From NCBI GenBank assembly GCA_947446335.1, contig CANFGA010000125.1, positions 1-7,860 of the forward strand: DNA of 7,860 nt, written 5' to 3'. The DNA comes from Oxalobacteraceae bacterium (lineage in GTDB: Bacteria > Pseudomonadota > Gammaproteobacteria > Burkholderiales > Burkholderiaceae_D). Of this stretch, positions 1-5,944 are shown piece by piece. How positions within the stretch are numbered: position 1 is the first letter of the stretch; every line of letters starts with the position of its first letter. Below the pieces are notes generated by a model, which saw only the letters and a list, made by a program, of their open reading frames with translations, did no database searches and was not told the DNA's origin. The position numbers and the translations under genes are program-made.

Positions 1-1245
1 GGCATAACCTTCGACCGGCGTCAGGTTCAGCTGGTATTCATTGAAATACTGTTGCAGCGTTTCGCGCCGGCCATTCGATTCGGCGCAGATCATCACGCGT
101 CGTCCCGGTTGCAGCAAATAGGCGCGCAGGCTGGCCAGCGGATCGTCGGCGCGCCGGTTCACCGCGATGTTGGGGATCGCGCTCGATAATTCGGATGCCA
201 GCATCCCGTCGCCGCGGGAAATCACCCAGCGCCCGAACGGCTTGGCCAGCGTGAAGAAGGCTTCGTCCGACAGGAACAGCGCTTCGGGCGCCAGGATCGG
301 GCGCTCGCGATCGGACTTCAGGAAACGATAGCGCGACTGCGTGTCGACCCAGAAGCGCCGGATCGCGCCATCGATGTCGCCGACCAGGGCCAGGCTGGCG
401 TCAATCGGTAGATAGTCGAATAGCGTTGCCGTCTCGTCGAAAAACAGCGGCAGGTAATATTCGATGCCGGCCGACGCGATGCCGCTGCTGATGTCCTTGT
501 AGACCACCGAGCGCGACGGATCGCCTTCGAAGCGTTCGCGCCAGCGGTTGCGAAAGGTGCTGCGAGCCGCCTCGTCCATCGGAAATTCGCGCCCCGGCAG
601 CAAGCGCACTTCATGCACCGGATAGAGCGAACGCTGGGTATCGGCATCAAAGGTGCGGATCGTCTCGATCGTGTCGCCGAATAAATCGAGGCGGTAAGGC
701 AAGCTTGAACCCATCGGAAACAGATCGAGCAAGCCGCCGCGCACCGAATATTCGCCGGGCGACATCACCTGCGTCACGTGGCTGTAGCCGGCCAGCGTCA
801 ACTGCGCCTTCAGCTTGGCTGCATCGAGCGTCTCGCCCTTCTTGAAAAAGAAGGTATAGGCGGCCAGGAACGATGGCGGCGCCAGACGCACCAGCGCGGT
901 CGTGGCCGGCACGATCAAGACATCGCAGTGGCGGCTTTGCACTTCGTAGAGCGTGGCCAGGCGCTCGGACACCAGATCCTGGTGCGGCGAAAACGCATCG
1001 TAAGGCAGCGTTTCCCAGTCCGGCAACAGATGGCAGCGCAACTGGTCGGGCGCAAACCACGGGATTTCACTGAGTAAACGCTGGCCATCGCTGGCGTTGG
1101 CCACGATCACCGTCAGCATCTTGCCCTGCGCCTTCAGTTCCAGCGCACCCACGGCGAGTGCATGCGCATCGGACGAGCCGTGAAGGGATGGCAGCGCATA
1201 GCGGTTGCCGGGCTTGGGGAGGGATTTTTTTAAGTCAAAGGACAT
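1..1245 (-). CDS. mfd: Transcription-repair coupling factor Mfd, N-terminal part (runs off left edge)
   Basis: Mfd is the cytosolic ATP-dependent translocase that removes stalled RNA polymerase from damaged DNA and recruits UvrA for nucleotide excision repair. The 415 codons in view cover the UvrB-like N-terminal module (D1a-D2-D1b) that contacts UvrA; the RNA-polymerase-binding and RecG-like motor domains lie beyond the edge. Recognition comes from blocks that match E. coli Mfd from memory: LPDWETLPYDAFSPHQD at residues 74-90, GEYSVRGGLLDLFPMGS at 164-180 followed by LPYRLDLF, and AGIEYYLPLFF at 259-269. E. coli Mfd is 1148 residues, so about a third is visible. I chose the ATG at 1245, which gives MSFDLKKSLPKPGNRYALPS. 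An in-frame ATG at 1311 would add 22 residues, but it overlaps a TATAAT hexamer. Neither start has a good Shine-Dalgarno sequence. No disruption is seen inside the visible part. Confidence 0.96.
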   Translation of the reverse strand, partial: MSFDLKKSLPKPGNRYALPSLHGSSDAHALAVGALELKAQGKMLTVIVANASDGQRLLSEIPWFAPDQLRCHLLPDWETLPYDAFSPHQDLVSERLATLYEVQSRHCDVLIVPATTALVRLAPPSFLAAYTFFFKKGETLDAAKLKAQLTLAGYSHVTQVMSPGEYSVRGGLLDLFPMGSSLPYRLDLFGDTIETIRTFDADTQRSLYPVHEVRLLPGREFPMDEAARSTFRNRWRERFEGDPSRSVVYKDISSGIASAGIEYYLPLFFDETATLFDYLPIDASLALVGDIDGAIRRFWVDTQSRYRFLKSDRERPILAPEALFLSDEAFFTLAKPFGRWVISRGDGMLASELSSAIPNIAVNRRADDPLASLRAYLLQPGRRVMICAESNGRRETLQQYFNEYQLNLTPVEGYA

Positions 1246-1309
1246 GCAGGCGCTGACAGATAATGAACGATAGGGAGGGCGTTCTGCCAGGGTCGGCAGG
1301 GCCGCAGTC

Positions 1310-1315
1310 ATTATA
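1310..1315 (-). promoter_or_regulatory. Possible -10 box for mfd (TATAAT)
   Basis: Read on the minus strand this is a perfect TATAAT, about 65 bases before the chosen mfd ATG. A transcript starting 6-8 bases downstream would have a leader of roughly 55-60 bases and would exclude the upstream in-frame ATG at 1311. No convincing -35 hexamer is present at 16-18 bases (GC-rich sequence there), so this is a one-element prediction. Confidence 0.35.
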
Positions 1316-1341
1316 ATCCACATGGAAAGATGCCGGGCGCG

Positions 1342-1361
1342 AGGTGCCAGCTTGAATCGGG
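1342..1361. repeat. Direct repeat copy 1 upstream of mfd
   Basis: A 20-base unit (aggtgccagcttgaatcggg) that recurs 35 bases further on with 18 of 20 positions identical. The two differences are C/G and G/C swaps. It lies in the roughly 200-base gap between mfd and the IS remnant (1246-1447), where I find no gene. Its role is unknown: it could be a local duplication, a protein-binding pair, or debris from insertion events. Confidence 0.6.
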
Positions 1362-1376
1362 TGTGGTAACTTATCC

Positions 1377-1396
1377 AGGTGCCAGGTTCAATCGGG
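1377..1396. repeat. Direct repeat copy 2 upstream of mfd
   Basis: Second copy (aggtgccaggttcaatcggg) of the 20-base unit at 1342, same orientation, start-to-start distance 35 bases. It ends about 50 bases outside the left inverted repeat of the IS1380-like remnant. No third copy was noticed in the window. Confidence 0.6.
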
Positions 1397-1447
1397 ACGA
1401 TATCGCCGGCAATTCGCGCGACCGTAACCCCGATCGAGCCTGTCACC

Positions 1448-1467
1448 TAGCCTGAATGTTTCATGAA
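1448..1467 (+). repeat. Left terminal inverted repeat of the IS1380-like remnant
   Basis: Reading inward the sequence is tagcctgaatgtttcatgaa. Compared with the right end read inward, 17 of 20 positions match without gaps, and the outermost 10 are identical. This end lies downstream of the transposase relic. Confidence 0.8.
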
Positions 1468-1524
1468 CTGGCATTGTGATCGAAAAATGCGCGCAGTGGC
1501 GGTTTGCCCGATGGCCGAAAATAC

Positions 1525-2210
1525 TTTGAATCGTGGATTCTCGCCCAGTGCCATCACCTCGACCTTGAGCAGCACGCGCCAGGCTTTCGGCCATGATCGG
1601 GCTGCGTAGGGAAACTCGTCAAACAGTCGCACCGCCTCGGGCGCCACATCTTGAGATTGCACCGATACCCACAGGTCGCAGGCGCGCTGCTTGGCCGGTT
1701 CAGCCAGTGCTTGCAGCTTGACGTTGCCAGAAAATCCGAATGATCAAGGTCGAGCACGATGTTGCGTGGCGGGTGAGCAAAGCTGGCGACGTATTGCTCG
1801 ACCAGGGCCTTGCTGAACCGATAGATATCCTTGGCGGTGGCCGCGTGTTCGAAGCGCGACATCGTCGCCGCCGACGCCAGCGCCGTATCGGCATCGAATG
1901 GCAAACGACCGGTGCCAAGCTTGAACATCGGGTCATGGCGCAAACTATTGGAACCGTTGTCGTCTTCGTAGCCGCAGCCGATCTGGTAGATGCGCTGGGT
2001 CAGCAGGTCGCGCTAGGAATGGATGATGTCGCAGGCGTGCCGGGTATCGACCACGGCAGCATTGATGCGCTCGGTCAAGCCGATCTGGCGATCGACGCCG
2101 CGCAGTAGCAAAGGTCCCAGATCGCAAGACAAACCGCCGCCGGCAAAATCGGCGCGGATGGTATGGCCTGGAATTGATGCAAATCTGAGCTGTTCTGGCG
2201 TAGCATTCAT
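1525..2210 (-). pseudogene. IS1380-family transposase, broken
   Basis: Relic of a DDE transposase. The likely start is the ATG at 2210 (MNATPEQLRFASIPGHTIRADF), followed by the family-typical stretch GLSCDLGPLLLRGVDRQIGLTERI. A TAG at 2013-2015 interrupts what should read HS-Y-RDLLTQRIYQIGCGYED; the frame then continues intact through LRHDPMFKLG to PPRNIVLDLDHSDF near 1740, which carries the first catalytic Asp region. There the frame shifts and the text resumes as FGFSGNVKLQALAEPAKQ, then VRLFDEFPYAARSW and VEVMALGENPRF. In intact relatives a segment including the second catalytic Asp lies between these blocks, so an internal deletion joined them out of frame. After NPRF, near 1525, similarity stops and the remaining C-terminal part is missing. 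The product cannot be active. Confidence 0.85.
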
Positions 2211-2294
2211 GTTGGGCAAGATGCTGTTCGTGTTGATGGGTGTGTTTCTAGATAAATCCCATTCTATCAATCACTTACGGCATTCTTGCCCTTT

Positions 2295-2314
2295 TTTATG
2301 CAAAATTCAGGCTA
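2295..2314 (-). repeat. Right terminal inverted repeat of the IS1380-like remnant
   Basis: Read on the minus strand from outside inward this is tagcctgaattttgcataaa, matching the left end at 17 of 20 positions. Its first three bases, TAG, are the in-frame stop codon of the neighbouring nucleotidase gene, so the mobile element ends exactly where that reading frame ends. Confidence 0.8.
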
Positions 2315-3259
2315 TATTGCCGGTGGCAGGTTCGCGATGCCGAAAGGCACATGTACCATCGGTATCGCACCGCCCGTCGATTGCAAGTGGCTCAACTGGT
2401 CATCGAAAAAAATATGGGGTTTGAAGACAGCCAAGACCCTGGCCTTGTCCATGCCGCCCAGAAAAAAAGTTTCATCGGCCGCCACGCCCCAGCTTTTCAA
2501 AGTCGTCACGACCCGCTCGTGCGAAGGCGCGCTGCGCGCCGTGATGATGGCGATGCGCAAAATCTTCGCGCTGCCTGGATCGCCGCGCTGCGCTTCCTGC
2601 TGCAGTTTTTGCAGCGCAGCGAGCTTCTGGAACAGGTCGGCCAGCGGCCCTGGCTGGTGCGCGGTGGCGGCATGCATGGTTTCATGGGCGTGAAATTCAT
2701 CGACATCGTTGTGGCGCTTGAACACCGTTTCTGCCTCGTCGTCGGCGATCACACCGTCGAAATCGAAGGCCACCCGCAACTCTTCATCTTCTTCCGCATC
2801 GTCGTTCGCGCTGCCAGTCGAGGGCAGCACCAGGCCGGCCGGGTATTTGCACGACAGCGCCTTCCTGACATCGTCCTCGTTCGCGCTCAGGAACAGCGAT
2901 GCATTGAAGGCTGGCAGATAAGGGTAGGGCGGCTTGCCGGTCACGAATGCCGCGCGTGAGATGTCGAGCCCGTAATGCTGGATCGAGCGCATCACGCGCA
3001 GCCCGGTCTCGGGCGAATTGCGCGAAAACAGCACGACCTCGACCGGCGCCAGCGCTGGGAAGTGTGCATTGATGTTCAAGAAGCGCCGGATGAAAGGAAA
3101 GGCCACGCCGCGCCCGAGAATCGCATCGATGTTGCGTTCCTGGTACTTGCGGTACTCTTCCTGGCCTTGCTCGGCGTAGATCCTGTGCGACTCGGTCAGA
3201 TCGAACAGCGCGCTCGAAGCGATGCCGATGACGAATTTTTGTGCGATATCGTAAGCCAT
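2312..3259 (-). CDS. Cytosolic 5'-nucleotidase (PF06189-type, NT5C1-like)
   Basis: Predicted HAD-like enzyme that removes the 5'-phosphate from nucleoside monophosphates in the cytoplasm; 315 residues. Family marks: VVLFSRNSPETGLRVMRSIQ at 75-94, then SRAAFVTGKPPYPYLPAF; DFDGVIADDEAE at 166-177 (HAD motif I, nucleophile region); IITARS at 238-243 (motif II Thr); FKPHIFFDDQ at 279-288 (motif III Lys and motif IV Asp pair). An acidic stretch, about 152-160, precedes the core. There is no signal peptide or membrane segment. The ATG at 3259 has no clear Shine-Dalgarno sequence but gives the usual family N-terminus. The gene ends in GIANLPPAI followed by TAG, and that TAG is the outer end of the IS1380 right inverted repeat, so the last few residues may differ from the ancestral protein although the catalytic parts are complete. 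Substrate preference cannot be read from sequence. Confidence 0.88.
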   Translation of the reverse strand: MAYDIAQKFVIGIASSALFDLTESHRIYAEQGQEEYRKYQERNIDAILGRGVAFPFIRRFLNINAHFPALAPVEVVLFSRNSPETGLRVMRSIQHYGLDISRAAFVTGKPPYPYLPAFNASLFLSANEDDVRKALSCKYPAGLVLPSTGSANDDAEEDEELRVAFDFDGVIADDEAETVFKRHNDVDEFHAHETMHAATAHQPGPLADLFQKLAALQKLQQEAQRGDPGSAKILRIAIITARSAPSHERVVTTLKSWGVAADETFFLGGMDKARVLAVFKPHIFFDDQLSHLQSTGGAIPMVHVPFGIANLPPAI

Positions 3260-3288
3260 GAAAGCGCCGTGTTGGTTGGAGTGGAATC

Positions 3289-3318
3289 ATTTTAGCCAAG
3301 AGCAGCGCGCACTGCCAG
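3289..3318 (-). promoter_or_regulatory. Candidate sigma-70 promoter of the nucleotidase gene
   Basis: On the minus strand TAAAAT (3294 down to 3289) stands 18 bases after CTGGCA (3318 down to 3313, four of six consensus bases). It would give a leader of about 20-25 bases before the ATG at 3259. This is a weak match and only suggestive. Confidence 0.3.
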
Positions 3319-3376
3319 CGCTGCAGAGATTGATGTTTCCGTGTGGAATTTGTTAATGCCTTTTGTTACTTGCTTT

Positions 3377-3390
3377 TTTGATATATCAAA
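3377..3390. promoter_or_regulatory. 14-bp perfect palindrome in the divergent intergenic region
   Basis: tttgatatatcaaa is a perfect palindrome in an AT-rich patch between the divergently transcribed nucleotidase and carbonic anhydrase genes, about 120 bases before each start codon. It could be an operator for a dimeric regulator or simply part of the AT-rich promoter zone (AATAAT at 3393-3398 follows it). No regulator gene is nearby to assign it to. Confidence 0.35.
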
Positions 3391-3501
3391 TCAATAATAT
3401 GATTCATTGCAACTTCTCGATGCCTGTCGCATCAAGTTGTCATCGGTATCAGGCGATTGTGAAAAAACCTTGAACCGCCATTCCTGCAAGGGAAATCCAA
3501 T

Positions 3502-3506
3502 GGAGA
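3502..3506 (+). promoter_or_regulatory. Ribosome binding site of the carbonic anhydrase gene
   Basis: GGAGA lies 6 bases before the ATG at 3513. It fixes that start, which also begins a well-formed signal peptide. It is one of the few clear Shine-Dalgarno sequences in the window. Confidence 0.75.
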
Positions 3507-3512
3507 CTTTTC

Positions 3513-4280
3513 ATGCATCAAGCTGTGGAGCATTTGTTGAGCAAATCAGTCCCGATGCTGTGCGTTGGCCTGCTGGCAACTGCGGCATTGAGCAGCGCTG
3601 CAGTTGCCGACGATGCGCACTGGGCTTATTCGGGCGCCGGCGGCCCCAATGAATGGGTAGCGCTGGCGCCAAGTTACAGCGCCTGCGGCGGCAAGAATCA
3701 GTCGCCGATCAATTTGACGGGATTCATCCGCGCCAATTTGAAACCTATCCATTTTTCCTACCGCGACGGCGGCGACGAGATCGTCAACACCGGTCACACG
3801 GTACAAGTCAATTTTGCCATCGGCAGCAGCATCATGCTCGACGGCATCCAATTCGAACTGAAGCAATTCCATTTCCACTCCCCAAGCGAAAACCACATCG
3901 AAGGCAAATCCTATCCGATGGAGGCGCATCTGGTGCACGCCGACAAGGGTGGCAACCTGGCCGTCGTCGCGATCATGATCAAGCAAGGCCAGCAGAATCT
4001 GGCACTCGACAGCATATGGTCAGCTATCCCTGGCGAGGCCGGCGAGACAGGCGCGCCGGAACTGCCATTCTCGGCCGCCGCGCTGCTGCCAAAAACACGC
4101 AACTACTACCGCTTCAACGGTTCCTTGACGACGCCCCCGTGCACCGAAGGCGTGCGCTGGGTCGTCATGAAGCAGCCGATAGCGGCATCGGCCGAACAGG
4201 TGGCGCTGTTTTCCAATGCGATGCGCCATCCCAACAGCCGGCCGACGCAGGCGATCAATGCGAGGGAAGTGCTGGAGTAG
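3513..4280 (+). CDS. Alpha-carbonic anhydrase, exported
   Basis: Zinc enzyme interconverting CO2 and bicarbonate, predicted periplasmic; 255 residues. Residues 1-32 form a Sec signal peptide (hydrophobic core about 13-30, AVA|DD cleavage after 32). The mature enzyme carries the alpha-class active site: zinc ligands H120, H122 (FHFHSPSEN) and H139 (EAHLVH), the H-bonding E137, the Thr gatekeeper T206 in SLTTPPCTEGVRW, and the proton-shuttle His H95 in NTGH. QSPINL at 63-68 is the usual family block. C58 and C210 occupy the positions of the conserved disulfide of bacterial alpha enzymes, which fits an oxidising periplasm. Length is normal for the class. It is transcribed away from the nucleotidase gene; the following NERD gene is on the same strand 71 bases later but differs in composition, so an operon is doubtful. 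Physiological role (CO2 supply or pH) is inferred from the family only. Confidence 0.96.
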   Translation: MHQAVEHLLSKSVPMLCVGLLATAALSSAAVADDAHWAYSGAGGPNEWVALAPSYSACGGKNQSPINLTGFIRANLKPIHFSYRDGGDEIVNTGHTVQVNFAIGSSIMLDGIQFELKQFHFHSPSENHIEGKSYPMEAHLVHADKGGNLAVVAIMIKQGQQNLALDSIWSAIPGEAGETGAPELPFSAAALLPKTRNYYRFNGSLTTPPCTEGVRWVVMKQPIAASAEQVALFSNAMRHPNSRPTQAINAREVLE

Positions 4281-4282
4281 GC

Positions 4283-4305
4283 GGCGATCAAGATATTTCA
4301 TCGCC
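4283..4305 (+). terminator. Weak hairpin after the carbonic anhydrase gene
   Basis: ggcgat and atcgcc form a perfect 6-bp stem around an 11-base loop, starting two bases after the stop codon. There is no T-run behind it, so it does not qualify as a standard intrinsic terminator. It might protect the 3' end or be chance. Confidence 0.25.
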
Positions 4306-4351
4306 ATACAATGCCCGTCGTACATTTCTTGTCTGCTAAATTCAATAAACG

Positions 4352-5416
4352 GTGATCATCAAAAACACTGATAATAAAGATAGAAGCATTACTATTTTGG
4401 AATCGATTCTTGCCTGCGCTGATGCTGGAAAGCGTGCCCGGGTCGCTGATGAAATCAGGATGATGCGGGCTGGAATAAAGGGAGAGAACGAATCTGCCTA
4501 TCACATCAACTTCAATTTTCAAAAGAGTGAAGCAACGGCAGTGATCCACGATTTACGGCTTGAAATTGCGGGCCGTGTCGCTCAGATCGATCATCTGTTG
4601 ATACATAGAACACACCGATTCTACGTCTTGGAAACGAAGAGTTTTTCCCACGGTCTGAAGATCAATGAGCATGGTGAATTCTTGCGCTGGAACGATTGGA
4701 AGAAAACTTTCGAGGGCATGCCTTCACCGATAGAACAAAACCGTCGTCATATCGTTGTATTGCGTGACTTGCTTGAGCGACTCGGCTACAAGAATCCGAT
4801 CATTGAATCGTTCATCCTGATTTCACCGAACGCACGCATCGACCGGCCAAAAGATAATGAATACGCCGAAGTGGTCAAGGCGGATCAATTTTTTGCTGCA
4901 TTGGAAAAAAATTTGGCATCAGTAGTATCTGGTGTCAGCGGCTTTTTGAGTGCAGCAAAAAAAGTCTTTTTTGGAGAAGCACCAGATTTGATCGCGAAAA
5001 AAATTGTCCGCCTGCACAGACCAATTTCAATCGACTACGCACAGAAATTTGGCATGCCCGAGACATCGCCAGCTGCTACTGTAACGCCATCAAAAGAAAG
5101 AAAGCCTGATCCGGTACCGGTACAGCATGTTCAAGCGGCGCCTGAAAAGCCGCCTGCCCAAGCAGTGACAGCACTTCCAATTGCACCCATCTCGCCTGTT
5201 CTTGCATGTAAATCATGTGGCAGCGGTGAAATTTCAATTGAATATGGTAAATTTGGCTATTATTTCAAATGTGCTGCATGTGGAGCCAATTCGTCTTTCA
5301 AACTTGGTTGCGGCATGGCAAATCATAAAGAGCGAATTAGAAAAGAGCGACTCACGTTTTATCGCGAATGCGAAGGGTGTGGCAGCAGCGCTGTTTTTTT
5401 TATAAATAAAAAATGA
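4352..5416 (+). CDS. NERD-domain nuclease-like protein with C-terminal zinc ribbon
   Basis: 354 residues, soluble, no signal peptide. The N-terminal half is a NERD domain (nuclease-related, PF08378): GIKGENESAY at 41-50, DLRLEIAGRVAQIDHLLI at 67-84, YVLETKSF at 91-98, LRWNDWKKTFEGMPSPIEQN at 111-130. D80 and E94-x-K96 form the D...ExK pattern of PD-(D/E)xK-type nucleases, so catalytic residues look present. A Pro/Ala-rich linker (about 236-283) leads to a zinc ribbon with C286, C289, C307, C310, then C320, H325, C340 and C343, which could bind a second metal. The GTG start gives MIIK, which matches related proteins as I recall them, although no good Shine-Dalgarno sequence precedes it. The gene is clearly AT-richer than its neighbours (25 of 60 G+C at 4861-4920 against 39 of 60 at 6601-6660), suggesting transfer. 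DNA or RNA cleavage and any role in defence or nucleic-acid handling are inference; the substrate is unknown. Confidence 0.85.
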   Translation: MIIKNTDNKDRSITILESILACADAGKRARVADEIRMMRAGIKGENESAYHINFNFQKSEATAVIHDLRLEIAGRVAQIDHLLIHRTHRFYVLETKSFSHGLKINEHGEFLRWNDWKKTFEGMPSPIEQNRRHIVVLRDLLERLGYKNPIIESFILISPNARIDRPKDNEYAEVVKADQFFAALEKNLASVVSGVSGFLSAAKKVFFGEAPDLIAKKIVRLHRPISIDYAQKFGMPETSPAATVTPSKERKPDPVPVQHVQAAPEKPPAQAVTALPIAPISPVLACKSCGSGEISIEYGKFGYYFKCAACGANSSFKLGCGMANHKERIRKERLTFYRECEGCGSSAVFFINKK

Positions 5417-5774
5417 TTTTTCATCTCATTTTATATGGAACCTGCCATCCGTCCCGCCATCCGGCGACGCGATGGCCACTTGATGCGGCAGGGGCTTGAG
5501 TTTGTACTTGTAAAGGCCGGTACAGAACAGATCGCGCAGCGTGGCTGCCGACGCTGTGCCGCTCATCGACACCTTTGCCGAACTGCCCCTGCGCATGCCA
5601 AAAGCGCAGCAAAGATGTCTTGTGGCTCCCGCAGCATCCCTTGCCTGACAATTTCTGTGCCATCTGTTGCTTTCCGGGCACACTTCGGGAGCTGCGGCAT
5701 GCCCGCCATGTTGCCGTTTGTCTCGATCGGCAATCCCATCGAGCCCGACATGCCTCGGCTGAGCACGTTATTTT
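5417..5774. other. Stretch without a convincing gene; possible relic reading frames on the minus strand
   Basis: Apart from an AT-rich spacer (5417-5440) this stretch has ordinary high-GC composition but no recognisable gene. On the minus strand two overlapping frames are open: 5426-5683 (85 codons, ending in LPHQVAIASPDGGTDGRFHIK after LRDLFCTGLYKYKLKP) and 5563-5766 (67 codons, starting MLSRGMSGSMGLPIETNGN). Each looks protein-like in a different part, as would happen if one gene had suffered a frameshift near 5560-5600. Neither has a Shine-Dalgarno sequence and I do not recognise the family. A small tandem unit, gccatccg, occurs at 5444 and 5456. This may be a pseudogene fragment or simply non-coding. 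Confidence 0.3.
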
Positions 5775-5803
5775 TTGTTGGATCATGACAGTCAGTCTAT
5801 ACT
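5775..5803 (+). promoter_or_regulatory. Candidate sigma-70 promoter for the sensor gene
   Basis: TTGTTG at 5775-5780 and TATACT at 5798-5803 are separated by exactly 17 bases. Only the first half of the -35 matches the consensus, while five of six -10 bases do. Transcription would start near 5810, giving a leader of about 135-155 bases before the candidate start codons at 5945 or 5966. The leader contains no structure I can name. Confidence 0.45.
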
Positions 5804-5944
5804 GGCGTAGTTTCTTTTTAGAAATATGCATTCTTTTTTTAATCGCTGCGCAAGATCGTCGAACCCCCTTTTCTGCGAGCTGAATTGGCCATCGTCGCGC
5901 ACACGATTCTGGCGCATCCGGTAGCAGAGCACACGAGACAACGC

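Larger units (their letters stand above)
1448..2314 (-). mobile_element. Degraded IS1380-family insertion sequence
   Basis: The element is bounded by imperfect inverted repeats that begin TAGCCTGAAT on both outer edges and contains relics of one IS1380-type DDE transposase in the minus orientation. It is about 870 bp, whereas IS1380 elements are typically around 1.6-1.7 kb (family knowledge), so roughly half is missing. No target-site duplication is visible: the four bases outside are CACC on the left and TATT on the right, so one or both flanks may have rearranged, or the insertion is old. It separates the start of mfd from the 3' end of the nucleotidase gene and cannot move by itself, because its transposase is broken. 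Confidence 0.85.

Noticed and set aside
1340..1400. tRNA-like GGTTCAATC motif
   Set aside because: It resembles a T-arm, but there is no matching acceptor stem, D-arm or anticodon arm around it.
2286..2959. Plus-strand open frames across the nucleotidase gene
   Set aside because: They lie opposite a well-recognised enzyme, lack Shine-Dalgarno sequences and resemble no family.
3546..3986. 146-codon minus-strand frame opposite the carbonic anhydrase
   Set aside because: Shadow of a gene with a complete alpha-carbonic anhydrase active site.
5386..5401. CAGCGCTG followed by eight T, resembling an intrinsic terminator
   Set aside because: The palindrome has no loop and can make only about a 3-bp stem. 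It also lies inside the last codons of the NERD gene.
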